NCBI GenBank assembly: GCA_022709385.1
Contig: JAKLIX010000018.1
Span: 1-64,000, forward strand
Direction: 5' to 3'
DNA: 64,000 nucleotides
From: Bacteroidota bacterium
GTDB lineage: Bacteria > Bacteroidota > Bacteroidia > Bacteroidales > CAIXZF01
The translations under genes and the position numbers were made by a program. Below are positions 27,608 through 36,913 of this stretch, in pieces. Position 1 is the stretch's first letter; every line of letters starts with the position of its first letter. The notes under the pieces are model-generated. The model was given only the letters and a program-made list of their open reading frames with translations. It was not told the DNA's origin and did not search any database.

Positions 27608-28060
27608 TTACGAAAAAATCTGGGCACTGTGTGCCTTGGTGTTTACATCGGTGATCACCCTTTCAATCGTCCCGTCTGCTGAAATAATAAACGTTGTACG
27701 ATGTATGCCGTCATGCACTTTACCCATGAACTTTTTAGGCCCCCAGACCCCGTATGCTTTCAGCATCGTCTTGTCAGTATCGCTCAACAGCCGGAACGGA
27801 AGTTCGAACTTTGCAATGAAAGCCTGGTGCGATTTGACAGAATCCGCACTGACACCCAGTATCTCATACCCCTGTTCAATGAATTCAGGGTAATGATCTC
27901 TCAGATCGCATGCCTCTGCCGTACAACCAGGTGTGTTGTCCCTGGGATAAAAATAAATCACCAGTTTCTTTCCTTTGTAATCTGAGAGACGCACCATCGT
28001 CCCGTTCTGATCGGGAACCTCAAAGGACGGTGCCTGATCCCCGGCTTTTAAATGTGTCAT
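27608..28060 (-). CDS. bcp: Thioredoxin-dependent peroxiredoxin, BCP/PrxQ type
   Basis: A 150-residue peroxidase that reduces hydrogen peroxide and organic peroxides with thioredoxin. The fold starts AGDQAPSFEVPDQNG; the active site is YPRDNTPGCTAEACDL with peroxidatic C46 and resolving C51 five residues later, the PrxQ arrangement. The start is the ATG at 28060 (MTHLKAGDQ), matching family length; the longer frame adds an unlikely 18 residues. It lies between nth and recA on the same strand, so three genes for DNA repair and oxidative defence are adjacent, with gaps of about 100 bases. Confidence 0.95.
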   Translation of the reverse strand: MTHLKAGDQAPSFEVPDQNGTMVRLSDYKGKKLVIYFYPRDNTPGCTAEACDLRDHYPEFIEQGYEILGVSADSVKSHQAFIAKFELPFRLLSDTDKTMLKAYGVWGPKKFMGKVHDGIHRTTFIISADGTIERVITDVNTKAHSAQIFS

Positions 28061-28162
28061 TACAGTGGTTTTTCGCGTTAAACAAAATTCCGGCAGTACA
28101 TGGGCACCTGTCAAAGGAAACCCGGCCCGGTCAAATGATAAACAACGGCCACAAAGGAGTGT

Positions 28163-28816
28163 TCAGGATGGTATCGTTTTCTGCTGCTTCCCGAAATAAG
28201 TGCAAACACCAGTGAGGGGACAAGCATCGCATTTGGGTTTTCTCGCCTGGCAGGTGTATCTTCCGTGAAGGATCAACCAATGATGTGCCAGATGGATCTT
28301 CTCCGGGGGAATATAACGTACAAGCTGGTTTTCAGCCTCACGGGGGGTCTTTGCACCAACCGTAAGCCCGAGCCTAGCGGATACCCTGAATACATGCGTA
28401 TCCACTGCCATGGCCGGCAGCTTCCACACAACGGAAGCCACCACATTGGCGGTCTTCCTTCCTACACCGGGCAGCGTCTGTAATGCTTCCACAGCAGCAG
28501 GCACCTTTCCTCCGAAATCCGACAATAACTTGCGAGCCATGCCCAGTAAATGTTTGGTCTTATTGTTCGGATAAGAGCAGGAGCGGATCAGTTCAAACAC
28601 AGTGTCATGATCAGCTGACGCAAGGGATGCAGGATCCGGAAAATGCCTGAAAAATTCACCCGTGAGCATGTTTACCCTTTTGTCGGTGCACTGGGCCGAT
28701 AAGATTACCGCCACCAACAATTGATAGGGATCATCATAAATCAGTTCCGTTTCAGCATGAGGCTGATGCTCACTGAACCAGGCAAGAATCTGCCGGAACT
28801 TCTCTTCTCTGGTCAT
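28163..28816 (-). CDS. nth: Endonuclease III
   Basis: A 217-residue DNA glycosylase and AP lyase that removes oxidised pyrimidines. The helix-hairpin-helix LPGVGRKTANV holds the catalytic K121, and D139 lies in AVDTHVFR. The C-terminal iron-sulfur cluster cysteines are present in C-x6-C-x2-C-x5-C form (CQARKPKCDACPLTGVC). All catalytic residues are intact and length is normal. A promoter element lies at 28878-28885. Confidence 0.97.
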   Translation of the reverse strand: MTREEKFRQILAWFSEHQPHAETELIYDDPYQLLVAVILSAQCTDKRVNMLTGEFFRHFPDPASLASADHDTVFELIRSCSYPNNKTKHLLGMARKLLSDFGGKVPAAVEALQTLPGVGRKTANVVASVVWKLPAMAVDTHVFRVSARLGLTVGAKTPREAENQLVRYIPPEKIHLAHHWLILHGRYTCQARKPKCDACPLTGVCTYFGKQQKTIPS

Positions 28817-28877
28817 AGGTCAACCCAGCTTGGAAATCACCGAATGAAGAAAAACCGGCAAATGGCTGCCGGGAAAA

Positions 28878-28885
28878 CAAAAATA
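28878..28885 (-). promoter_or_regulatory. -7 element of nth
   Basis: TATTTTTG on the minus strand, 61 bases before the nth ATG, between nth and the small gene upstream. Confidence 0.45.
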
Positions 28886-28900
28886 AAAAGATTCTGCCTT

Positions 28901-29083
28901 TTAATTCATCATCTGGTGGATCGTCATCCCGTTCTCCAGCCTGCAAACAAAGAGGGCGGCCCCGTAAGCAAATAAAAAGGCGAGTGAACGGTTTTCCGGA
29001 CGGGGTGCATCGCTTTCAGTCCAGGCTTGCTCTGAGAATTGATAAAGATCCAGGGAAAAATCTGCGGAGTAATCTTCTGTCAT
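28901..29083 (-). CDS. Small hypothetical protein
   Basis: A possible 60-residue protein. It starts with an acidic, aromatic half (MTEDYSADFSLDLYQFSE), followed by a charged turn (SDAPRPENRS), a short hydrophobic stretch (LAFLFAYGAALFVCR) and a polar end. The mix looks like a real small protein more than a chance frame, and it fills the gap between the sigma factor and nth on the same strand. The hydrophobic part is short for a membrane helix. An alternative ATG lies at 29104. I do not recognise a family. Confidence 0.5.
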   Translation of the reverse strand: MTEDYSADFSLDLYQFSEQAWTESDAPRPENRSLAFLFAYGAALFVCRLENGMTIHQMMN

Positions 29084-29155
29084 AGCATACGTTTTGTTTA
29101 ACATTCCGTATGCAAACGGGCGACCAGAAAATAAATTGTATGCTGAGGGAAAAAA

Positions 29156-29743
29156 TCACCCTGCAAGAATGATGTCATGCTGGGCGGCAAGCTTCCTCAG
29201 GTTGATCAGGGCATAGCGCATCCGGCCAAGTGCCGTATTGATACTGACAGAGGTCTGCTCGGCTATCTCTTTGAAACTCAATTCATCATAATGACGCATC
29301 TTCAGCACCTCCTTTTGTTCAGGCGGAAGAAACTCTATCATCTTCTTGAGATCAGCATGAATCTGTTCAATGATCATGCGCTTCTCCACGGAATCGTCGG
29401 TATAACGGATGGTGTTGAATATGTCGAAGTCATTGTCCCTGACATCAATCACCGGGAGTCGCTTCGATTTGCGGAAATGATCGATGATCAGGTTATGAGC
29501 GATACGCATCACCCACTGAAGGAATTTTCCTTCCTCTTTATAGGTACCTGATTTCAGGGTATTAATGACTTTGATAAAGGTGTCCTGAAAAATATCATCT
29601 GCAAGGCTTTTCTCCTTGACAACCATGATGATATAAGCAAAGACGCGGTTTTGGTGCCTGCGGATAAGCTTTTCAAGGCTGGAGGATTCCCCGGAAAGAT
29701 AAGCATGTATCAATTCCTGGTCACTACTGGCTTGGGTCTTCAT
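29156..29743 (-). CDS. ECF-type RNA polymerase sigma factor
   Basis: A 195-residue sigma-70 family factor with only regions 2 and 4. Region 2 shows LIRRHQNRVFAYIIMVVK, ADDIFQDTFIKV and GKFLQWVMRIAHNLIIDHFR; region 4 shows LPPEQKEVLKMRHYDELSFKEIA and the helix-turn-helix VSINTALGRMRYALINLRK. No anti-sigma gene follows it; instead a small ORF does, so control may be transcriptional or by a distant partner. The type is common in Bacteroidota and close to the RpoE-like factors lacking an adjacent FecR-type regulator. It diverges from uvrA, and each has its own -7 element in the shared region. Confidence 0.94.
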   Translation of the reverse strand: MKTQASSDQELIHAYLSGESSSLEKLIRRHQNRVFAYIIMVVKEKSLADDIFQDTFIKVINTLKSGTYKEEGKFLQWVMRIAHNLIIDHFRKSKRLPVIDVRDNDFDIFNTIRYTDDSVEKRMIIEQIHADLKKMIEFLPPEQKEVLKMRHYDELSFKEIAEQTSVSINTALGRMRYALINLRKLAAQHDIILAG

Positions 29744-29873
29744 AATCCCTTTTAAATGAATACTAAAAGGGTAGAATCAATCCGATAGGTTTCCTCCTGA
29801 ATGTTTAATTGAACAACGGGTTTATTAACGTTATGCTCCGGAAAATATTGTAAGTTACATCCAAAGCACAAGG

Positions 29874-29881
29874 CAAAGATA
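29874..29881 (-). promoter_or_regulatory. Promoter of the ECF sigma gene
   Basis: TATCTTTG (-7) on the minus strand with a TTTG -33 element at 29900-29903, 18 bases apart. The leader to the ATG at 29743 would be about 125 bases. Confidence 0.55.
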
Positions 29882-29912
29882 ATAAAAAAAAGCCATCTGC
29901 AAACTTTTCGGC

Positions 29913-29920
29913 TAATTTTG
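29913..29920 (+). promoter_or_regulatory. -7 element of uvrA
   Basis: TAATTTTG, 20 bases before the uvrA ATG at 29941. It is back to back with the sigma gene promoter. Confidence 0.55.
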
Positions 29921-29940
29921 CAGCCTGATTTTTGAAAAAA

Positions 29941-32763
29941 ATGTGGGAAGACCTCTCAAAGCTTGATCCTCATGAGTTTATTCTTATCAAAGGAGCCAGG
30001 GTACACAACCTGAAAGGAATAGATGTAGCCATTCCGAGGAATAAGTTTGTGGTCATCACCGGGCTTTCGGGCTCCGGAAAATCGTCTCTGGCATTTGACA
30101 CCCTTTATGCTGAAGGCCAGAGACGCTATGTGGAAAGCCTGAGTGCCTATGCACGGCAGTTTCTGGGAAGGATGAACAAACCCGAGGTGGATTATATCAA
30201 AGGTATTTCTCCGGCCATTGCCATCGAGCAGAAGGTCAATACCCGCAATCCCCGGTCCACGGTGGGAACTTCCACGGAAATCTATGAGTATATCAAGCTG
30301 CTCTTTGCCAGGATCGGCAGAACCTTTTCACCCGTTTCCGGCGAGCTTGTTAAAAGGGACACCCCCAGCAGTGTCAAGCAATTCATCTTGTCTTTGCCCG
30401 AAGAAACCAGGGTTGTCGTCTATTCACCCCTGGTGATCAAAAATGGAAGAAGTATCAGGGAACAACTGCTGATCGTACTGCAGCAGGGTTTCTCCAGGGT
30501 GGTGGTGAAAGATGAGCAACACAGAATTGAAGACCTTCTTGCCAAAGATGAATTCCACTGCAATTGCGACGACTGCCTGATTCTGATCGATCGCTTTGTG
30601 ATCAAAGCCGGGGATGAAGATATCAGCAGCAGGGCCGGCGATTCTGTGGAAACTGCCTTTTTCGAGGGTGAGGGAAGTTGTATCGTGGCATACGGTGACA
30701 ACGTCAGGAACAAAAGGCGGCGCTTCAGCAACCGCTTTGAAGCCGACGGCATACAATTCGAAGAACCATCGGTAAACCTGTTCAGCTTCAACAATCCATA
30801 CGGTGCCTGTAAACGTTGTGAAGGATTCGGCAGTATTATCGGGATAGATGAAGACCTGGTAATCCCCAACAAAAGCCTTTCAATATATGATGAAGCCATC
30901 GCCTGCTGGAAAGGCGATAAAATGAGCGAATTTAAAAACCAGCTGCTCACCCATGCCTGGCGTTTCAACTTCCCCATTCACAAACCCGTCTGCAAACTCA
31001 GCAAAGATGAATATGAGCTCCTTTGGACCGGCAATGAACATTTTACCGGGCTGAATGACTTTTTCAGGCAGGTTGAGGAACAGACCTATAAAATCCAGTA
31101 CCGGGTCATGCTGAGCCGGTACAGGGGAAAAACCGTATGTCCCGATTGCAAAGGTACCCGGCTCAGAGCTGATGCTTCCTGGGTGAAAGTAGCCGGTTAT
31201 TCCATACTGGACATCGTTTTAATGCCTGTTGAACAAGCATTCAGGCTTTTCAGCGGGATAAAGCTGAACGAAGGTGACCGTGTTGTTGCCAAACGGCTGC
31301 TCATTGAAATCATCACCCGTTTGCGTTTCCTCTGCGATGTGGGCCTGGGTTACCTGACACTGAACAGGCTCTCCTCCAGTTTGTCAGGCGGGGAATCCCA
31401 AAGGATTAACCTTGCTACCTCCCTCGGATCCAGCCTGGTGGGCTCCATGTACATTCTGGACGAACCAAGCATTGGCCTCCATCCAAGAGACACCCGCCGC
31501 CTGATCGAAGTGCTGCACAGGCTGAGGGATCTTGGAAACACAGTGATTGTTGTGGAACACGATGAAGAGATCATCCGTGCCGCCGATGTGATCATCGATC
31601 TCGGACCGCTTGCAGGAACAGAAGGCGGAGAACTGGTGTTTGCAGGTGATTTCAACTCCCTTCAGCATGACGACAAGAGTCTGACTGCCAAATATATAAA
31701 CCACGTGCTTCACATACCCATGCCCGGGTACCGCCGCAAATGGAAGAATTACCTGGAAATCATCGGTGCCAAAGAAAACAACCTGAAAAACATCGACGTT
31801 GAAATACCGCTTAACCTGCTATGCGTGATTACCGGAGTCAGCGGTTCGGGGAAGACATCGCTGGTGAAGCACATCCTCTACCCTGCCCTGAAGAAAATAT
31901 ATGGCGGTTACGGGGATAAAACAGGTCGCTTCGACCGCTTGCAGGGTGACATCAAATGTCTTGGCGATGCAGAAATGGTGGACCAGAATCCCATCGGCCG
32001 GTCATCCAGAAGTAATCCTGCAACCTATGTGAAAGCATATGATGATATTCGAACGCTTTTCGCCGAACAAAGCCTTTCCAGGGTTAGAGGCTATAAGCCG
32101 GGGTATTTTTCTTTTAACATTCCGGGAGGCAGATGTGAGGAATGTGAAGGCGACGGAACCGTAAGTATTGAAATGCAGTTCATGGCCGACATTACCCTGG
32201 TGTGTGAGTCCTGCGGCGGAAAAAGATTTAAGGAAGAAGTGCTGGACGTGAAATACGATGACCACAGCATCACCGATATCCTTGAATTGACCATCGACCA
32301 GGCTGTTCAGTTTTTCGGCGGCCATGCCGGAGATGGCAATATTGAAAAAAAGATCGTGGAAAAACTGAAGCCCCTGCAGGATGTCGGGCTGGGTTACCTG
32401 CGATTGGGACAACCTTCAAGTACCCTGAGCGGTGGTGAAGCACAGCGTATCAAACTTGCCTATTTCCTTGCCAGAGGAAATACCGATAAACCAACCCTCT
32501 TTATTTTTGATGAACCAACCACCGGCCTTCATTTTCACGACATCAGCAAGCTCATCAGGGCATTCCAGGCGCTGATCGATAAAGGGCACTCCCTGGTGGT
32601 GATCGAGCATAATATGGAAGTGATCAAATGTGCCGACTGGATCATCGATCTTGGTCCGGAGGGTGGAGAAGCAGGCGGACAGGTGGTTTTCGCCGGGGTA
32701 CCAGAAGATCTCATCCGGGTGGCCGCCTCCTTCACCGGATCATTCCTGAAAAAAATGATGTAA
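29941..32763 (+). CDS. uvrA: Excinuclease ABC subunit A
   Basis: A complete 940-residue UvrA, the damage-recognition ATPase of nucleotide excision repair. Two ABC ATPase units are present: Walker [14 protein letters not shown] near residue 40 and [13 protein letters not shown] near 635; signatures LSGGESQRI and LSGGEAQRI; Walker [11 protein letters not shown] and [10 protein letters not shown]. The zinc modules are CNCDDC, CKRC-x-GFG, CPDC and CEEC ... CESC. The start is the ATG at 29941 (MWEDLSKL); a TTG nine bases earlier is possible but overlaps the expected 5' end. The order and length are those of the usual UvrA, not the shorter UvrA2. Confidence 0.96.
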   Translation: MWEDLSKLDPHEFILIKGARVHNLKGIDVAIPRNKFVVITGLSGSGKSSLAFDTLYAEGQRRYVESLSAYARQFLGRMNKPEVDYIKGISPAIAIEQKVNTRNPRSTVGTSTEIYEYIKLLFARIGRTFSPVSGELVKRDTPSSVKQFILSLPEETRVVVYSPLVIKNGRSIREQLLIVLQQGFSRVVVKDEQHRIEDLLAKDEFHCNCDDCLILIDRFVIKAGDEDISSRAGDSVETAFFEGEGSCIVAYGDNVRNKRRRFSNRFEADGIQFEEPSVNLFSFNNPYGACKRCEGFGSIIGIDEDLVIPNKSLSIYDEAIACWKGDKMSEFKNQLLTHAWRFNFPIHKPVCKLSKDEYELLWTGNEHFTGLNDFFRQVEEQTYKIQYRVMLSRYRGKTVCPDCKGTRLRADASWVKVAGYSILDIVLMPVEQAFRLFSGIKLNEGDRVVAKRLLIEIITRLRFLCDVGLGYLTLNRLSSSLSGGESQRINLATSLGSSLVGSMYILDEPSIGLHPRDTRRLIEVLHRLRDLGNTVIVVEHDEEIIRAADVIIDLGPLAGTEGGELVFAGDFNSLQHDDKSLTAKYINHVLHIPMPGYRRKWKNYLEIIGAKENNLKNIDVEIPLNLLCVITGVSGSGKTSLVKHILYPALKKIYGGYGDKTGRFDRLQGDIKCLGDAEMVDQNPIGRSSRSNPATYVKAYDDIRTLFAEQSLSRVRGYKPGYFSFNIPGGRCEECEGDGTVSIEMQFMADITLVCESCGGKRFKEEVLDVKYDDHSITDILELTIDQAVQFFGGHAGDGNIEKKIVEKLKPLQDVGLGYLRLGQPSSTLSGGEAQRIKLAYFLARGNTDKPTLFIFDEPTTGLHFHDISKLIRAFQALIDKGHSLVVIEHNMEVIKCADWIIDLGPEGGEAGGQVVFAGVPEDLIRVAASFTGSFLKKMM

Positions 32764-32952
32764 ACGGCCCCGCAGTTTTTTATTGATCCCGGCCAGCATC
32801 GCGAAATACACGCACCAAGGAAAAAAGCATCTGAAGCATGTTGCGGAAGGATGCCATGATGCTGTGTTATGGCATCGATCAGAAAAAAAAAGCCATTCCG
32901 GATAAGAATACACAGCATGGCAGAAATGAGCCGGATCCAGCGAAATCGTCCG

Positions 32953-32997
32953 TAAATAAAAAGCCCGGATCAGCATCATGCGCATGCGTCCCGGGCT
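32953..32997 (-). terminator. Rho-independent terminator of the tRNA gene
   Basis: On the minus strand AGCCCGG (32997-32991) pairs with CCGGGCT (32968-32962), followed by TTTTTATTTA. The long loop itself contains the palindrome GCATGCGCATG. It lies 39 bases beyond the 3' end of the tRNA. Confidence 0.7.
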
Positions 32998-33035
32998 GTT
33001 CGAAACAAATTATTGAACCGTCTGTTTTCTTAGTG

Positions 33036-33109
33036 TAGCGTGGACGAGAGTTGAACTCGTGACCTCCGGGTTATGAATCCGACGCTCTAACCGACTGAGC
33101 TACCACGCC
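33036..33109 (-). tRNA. tRNA with CAT anticodon (Met, or Ile if lysidine-modified)
   Basis: A 74-base cloverleaf on the minus strand without encoded CCA. Acceptor GGCGTGG pairs with CCACGCT (first pair G-U), discriminator A. D stem GCTC/GAGC, anticodon loop TTCATAA with anticodon CAT, T arm ACGAG-TTCAACT-CTCGT. The anticodon stem TCGGA/CCCGG has one mismatch, A31-C39, and one wobble pair. The features are those of elongator Met, but CAT tRNAs can also read Ile after modification. The initiator is unlikely because the three G-C pairs at the foot of the anticodon stem are missing. It has its own promoter and terminator. Confidence 0.92.
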
Positions 33110-33120
33110 ATTTTGGCCGG

Positions 33121-33128
33121 CAAAAATA
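33121..33128 (-). promoter_or_regulatory. -7 element of the tRNA gene
   Basis: TATTTTTG on the minus strand, 11 bases before the tRNA 5' end. The plus-strand context GCCGGCAAAAATATAA is identical at 432-447. Confidence 0.6.
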
Positions 33129-33271
33129 TAAAACATTCCGAAACCCTGCAAATCCGATTTTCTTGGGCTACGCAAGGAGAAAAACAAACATGCCCTGCCC
33201 ATGGAAAACCTGAAAAATACTGCTCAGCGGACGGAAAAGGCCGGCATTGCCGGAACAATCACCCTGAACCC

Positions 33272-33279
33272 TATCTTTG
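33272..33279 (+). promoter_or_regulatory. -7 element of the branching enzyme gene
   Basis: TATCTTTG, 18 bases before the ATG at 33298. A TTG at 33247-33249 could be the -33 element at a slightly long spacing of 22 bases. Confidence 0.5.
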
Positions 33280-33297
33280 TCAATTGATTCTGCTCCC

Positions 33298-35313
33298 ATG
33301 AAAAAAATCCCGCCCCTGGTACAGATTGATCCCTGGCTTGAACCAAACGCTGCCGACCTCCATCAGCGAACAGAACGTTTCCTGCATCGCCTCAAAACGA
33401 TAGAATCAGATTTCGGGTCGCTCGGGGAATTTGCCAATGCATGGCAATACTACGGAATAAACTATGACCATGACCGCAAAGGATGGGTTTACAGGGAATG
33501 GGCCCCTGCTGCACGGGAGCTCTATCTTTTCGGCGACTTCAATGGCTGGAGAAGATTCAGCCACCCCATGAGCAGGAATGATTATGGTGTGTGGGAAATT
33601 TTCCTCGATGAACGAACCTATGCAAACACATTCGTACACGGAAGTCTGATCAAAGTACTGGTTGTCAGCGAAGATCACATCAGGGAACGAATACCGGCCT
33701 ATATCCGCAGGGTGGTACAAAACGATGAAAGCAAGGATTTCACCGCCCAGGTATGGCTGCCACGGGCTTTCGACTGGCAGGGCGACGTGACTCCCCTGCC
33801 CTCCGGACCCTTATTTATTTATGAATCACATGTCGGGATGGCCACGGAGGAAGAAGGCGTAGGAACATACCTCGAATTCACCGAAACTGTCCTGCCAAGG
33901 ATCAAGGCATTGGGTTATAACGCCATTCAGCTGATGGCCATTCAGGAACATCCTTATTACGGCTCTTTCGGATACCACGTTTCCAGTTTTTTCGCCCCTT
34001 CCTCCCGTTTTGGTACACCGGAAGATTTAAAAACACTTATCCGTGCGGCGCACCGGGAAGGAATCGCCGTGATCATGGATCTGGTTCACTCCCATACGGT
34101 GAAAAACATACTGGAAGGCATCAACGAATTCGACGGTACTGATTACCAGTATTTTCATCCCGGACCCCGGGGGGAGCACCCCGACTGGGACTCCAAACTC
34201 TTCGATTACGGAAAAACAGAAGTGATACGTTTTTTGCTTTCCAATATCAGTTATTGGATGAAGGAATTTCATTTTGATGGTTTCCGATTCGACGGCGTAG
34301 GTTCCATGATGTATTACCATCACGGGAATAGCGCGATGGATGACAGAAACAAATTCTTTACCGATGGAGTTGAATATGATGCCATTACGTATCTTCAGCT
34401 CGCCAATACCCTGGTTCATTCCGTCAATCCTGATGCGATCACTATTGCAGAAGATGTTACAGGCATGCCGGGCTTGTGCTACCCGGTGGAAGGCGACGGG
34501 ATTGGATTTGATTACAGGCTGGGCATGGGACTGCCGGATTTCTGGATCAGGATGCTGAAAGATCTGCAGGACGAACAGTGGAATATCCATGAGTTGTGGC
34601 AGGTGATGAACGACAGGCTTCCCTATGTCAAGACAGTGGCTTATTGTGAATCACATGACCAGGCCCTGGTGGGTGATAAAACCATCGCATTCAGACTGAT
34701 GGATAAAGAGATGTATGATCACATGCAGGTTAACGATCGTAACATAATTATTGACAGGGGTTTAGCCTTGCACAAGATGATACGGCTCTTTACCCTGTCG
34801 CTGGGTGGGCAAGCCTGGCTGAATTTTATGGGTAATGAGTTCGGACATCCTGAATGGATTGATTTTCCAAGGGAAGGAAACAACTGGAGCTATTATTACG
34901 CCCGCCGTCAATGGTCACTGGCAGACAATCCCAGGTTGAAATACCAGTATCTGCTCAGGTTTGAACAGGAAATGATCAGTCTTGCCTCCGGCTATCACCT
35001 GCTTTCGGAAGATTTCGGAGTACAACTCAATATGGATGAAGAAAACAAGACCATCGTTTTTACCAAATCAGGACTGGTCTTTGTTTTCAATTTTCATCCC
35101 ACGAATGCCATTCCAAACTACCGCTTTCTGGTTCCTGAACCCGGTACTTACCTGTTGAGCCTGAATTCCGATTCAGCCTGGTTCGGCGGCCACCACCGCA
35201 TCGATGAAAACCTTGAATACTTCAGTCAGGTTGACGAAAAGAACAACACCCACTACCTGAGCATTTATAATACCAACCGTACCGTACAAGTATTCAGAAA
35301 AGTCAGTGGTTGA
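33298..35313 (+). CDS. glgB: 1,4-alpha-glucan branching enzyme, eukaryotic GBE1-like
   Basis: A 671-residue GH13 enzyme that makes alpha-1,6 branches in glycogen. It has an N-terminal CBM48 domain (VYREWAPAARELYLFGDFNGW near residue 65), the GH13 barrel with nucleophile D332 (FRFDGVGSMMYYHHG) and acid E385 (IAEDVTGMPG), the third Asp region CESHDQALVGDK, and the C-terminal beta domain. The FDGVGSMMYYHHG and AEDVTGMP forms match subfamily GH13_8, the eukaryotic type, more than bacterial GH13_9. The start is the ATG at 33298; the frame extends to a TTG that overlaps the promoter. No other glycogen genes are adjacent. The 3' end overlaps that of the convergent hydrolase by 11 bases. Confidence 0.94.
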   Translation: MKKIPPLVQIDPWLEPNAADLHQRTERFLHRLKTIESDFGSLGEFANAWQYYGINYDHDRKGWVYREWAPAARELYLFGDFNGWRRFSHPMSRNDYGVWEIFLDERTYANTFVHGSLIKVLVVSEDHIRERIPAYIRRVVQNDESKDFTAQVWLPRAFDWQGDVTPLPSGPLFIYESHVGMATEEEGVGTYLEFTETVLPRIKALGYNAIQLMAIQEHPYYGSFGYHVSSFFAPSSRFGTPEDLKTLIRAAHREGIAVIMDLVHSHTVKNILEGINEFDGTDYQYFHPGPRGEHPDWDSKLFDYGKTEVIRFLLSNISYWMKEFHFDGFRFDGVGSMMYYHHGNSAMDDRNKFFTDGVEYDAITYLQLANTLVHSVNPDAITIAEDVTGMPGLCYPVEGDGIGFDYRLGMGLPDFWIRMLKDLQDEQWNIHELWQVMNDRLPYVKTVAYCESHDQALVGDKTIAFRLMDKEMYDHMQVNDRNIIIDRGLALHKMIRLFTLSLGGQAWLNFMGNEFGHPEWIDFPREGNNWSYYYARRQWSLADNPRLKYQYLLRFEQEMISLASGYHLLSEDFGVQLNMDEENKTIVFTKSGLVFVFNFHPTNAIPNYRFLVPEPGTYLLSLNSDSAWFGGHHRIDENLEYFSQVDEKNNTHYLSIYNTNRTVQVFRKVSG

Positions 35314-36520
35314 CCGCTTCATCCTCCTCAGTTTTTTCTTCACCTGAGGGTTTATTCCCGGAAGCATTCTCACCCTCCCCAGGATAGAGATGCGGGTATA
35401 ATTTGCTGAGCAATAAATCCCGGTCGATGTGTCCGGATTTTCTGTTTTTAAGCACAACCAGCGTGGTTGAATCTTTCTGGATCCGGACCAGCAGGGTCTG
35501 AAAACCTTCCCACCAGCCTGTATGATAAAGCACCTTGGTGCTGTCAGGCAAATAAGTGATCCGCCAACCAAAGCCATAATTCCTGCGACTTCCAGGTTTG
35601 CGGCCTGCCGGCTCGAAAGCCTGGGCAAGGGTCTGCAATGAAAGCAGTTTTCCGGTATATAACACCTGGTCCCAACGATAAAGGTCTGTTACAGTGGAAT
35701 ATATCCCCTTGTCGCCCACCACCCCGTCGAGAAATGTACGTGCAGCAGGGCGCCAACCTCCCTTGTATCCGACCGCCACCTGAGCATTATCCGGAATAGT
35801 TCCCGCACTTACAAAAGTGTGCGACATCCCCGCCGGTTCAAACACCTCTTTTTTCATAAAAAGACTGTATGGCTTGCTGCTCACTTTCTCAATGACAGCT
35901 GCCAGCAGCATATAGCCCGTATTACTGTAATGGAAGCGGATATCGGGCGGGTAGTAGGGCGCGGGTCGCAGGTGGCTCATCAGGTTGATGACGAACTGGT
36001 TGGTCAGGGGTGAAGTTTTATCTTTAATGTACCGGTCGGCGAAATAGATATAGTTGGGCAAACCCGAACGGTGCAAAAGTAACATCCTGATAGTGATACC
36101 TTTGTATGGAAAGGCAGGAAAAAAACGTTGGATGGAGTCATCCAGTGACAACAAACCCCGATCGACCAGCATCAGGACAGCTACCGCCGTAAACTGTTTT
36201 GTGATGGAAGCCAGCTGATATACAGTTTCTTCCTGGTTTTTTACCTTTTTTGCATGGTCAGCCCAGCCATAGCAGCGGAGGCTGATGATTTTTCCTCCCC
36301 TGGCTACAAGAAGGTTCCCATTAAAGCTGTTTGCCCTGGCCTGATGATTAAAGTAATTTTCTATATCATCCCTTATAAGCAATTCATCATTAGACAAATA
36401 AACTGAATCAGCTTGTATGCGCTCAACAAGCGATGACCTTTCCCCTGTATCCCGTTTGCAAGCCGTGGCCAGGAGAAACAAAAGGAAAGCCAACACCAGC
36501 AATGGTTTACCTGACCTCAT
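35303..36520 (-). CDS. Serine hydrolase lipoprotein, class C beta-lactamase fold
   Basis: A 405-residue lipoprotein with a signal ending at Cys21 (FLLATAC) and a beta-lactamase/D-Ala-D-Ala carboxypeptidase-like domain. Catalytic motifs are SITK (QLASITKQFTAVAVLML), YSN (FHYSNTGYMLLAAVIE) and HTG (YHTGWWEGF). These place it with the penicillin-binding-protein-like esterases and peptidases; whether it cuts peptides, peptidoglycan or esters is open. The C-terminal 25 residues are Glu- and Lys-rich. The start is set at the ATG at 36520 (MRSGKPLL), with AAGGAA nine bases upstream; an ATG at 36529 and a longer frame to 36586 exist. Confidence 0.9.
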   Translation of the reverse strand: MRSGKPLLVLAFLLFLLATACKRDTGERSSLVERIQADSVYLSNDELLIRDDIENYFNHQARANSFNGNLLVARGGKIISLRCYGWADHAKKVKNQEETVYQLASITKQFTAVAVLMLVDRGLLSLDDSIQRFFPAFPYKGITIRMLLLHRSGLPNYIYFADRYIKDKTSPLTNQFVINLMSHLRPAPYYPPDIRFHYSNTGYMLLAAVIEKVSSKPYSLFMKKEVFEPAGMSHTFVSAGTIPDNAQVAVGYKGGWRPAARTFLDGVVGDKGIYSTVTDLYRWDQVLYTGKLLSLQTLAQAFEPAGRKPGSRRNYGFGWRITYLPDSTKVLYHTGWWEGFQTLLVRIQKDSTTLVVLKNRKSGHIDRDLLLSKLYPHLYPGEGENASGNKPSGEEKTEEDEAVNH

Positions 36521-36913
36521 GAGAATCATTTCCTTTTTCTCCGTTACGGCAAGGATCCCGGCTCCGGGCTGAAGCGTTTTCTTCATGATTCAAATATCCA
36601 TTAAGGTCAAATGCCCGCCTATCGGCAAAAAGGGTATATCCGGGTGTTGATCATTCCGGGTTGGTGCTGGCCAAACGAAGGCATTCCCTGGCTTCTTAAA
36701 CCGATAAACATCAGATCAAGTTTCAGCTGCAATCACGATCGTTCGCTTTTCTTTCCTTTATGTTATATAAAATATTGATAATGAACAATCGAGGAACACG
36801 CTGTCAAAGCTGCGGAAAAGCAAATACTTTTTTTTCCGGGGCGTATTGTTTTTTTCAAAATTTCATGTAGGTTTGCGAAGGCTGTATCAATCATTTCAAA
36901 CATACACAGTGAT
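36521..36913. other. Intergenic region between divergent genes
   Basis: No credible gene in these 393 bases. The right end holds the promoter of the gene at 36914. The centre has an AT-rich stretch (36759-36783) that could belong to the promoter of the serine hydrolase, but no TAnnTTTG element is found there. The segment ATTAAGGTCAAATGCCCGCC (36600-36619) weakly recalls the leader element near 49731. Confidence 0.4.
36868..36875 (+). promoter_or_regulatory. Promoter of the hypothetical gene at 36914
   Basis: TAGGTTTG (-7), with a TTG at 36846-36848 as -33, 19 bases apart. The leader would be about 33 bases. Confidence 0.55.

Noticed and set aside
29848-29862. TGTAAGTTACA palindrome between the sigma gene and uvrA
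   Set aside because: It has the half-sites in reverse order and different spacing from the XRE motif; single occurrence, no further support.
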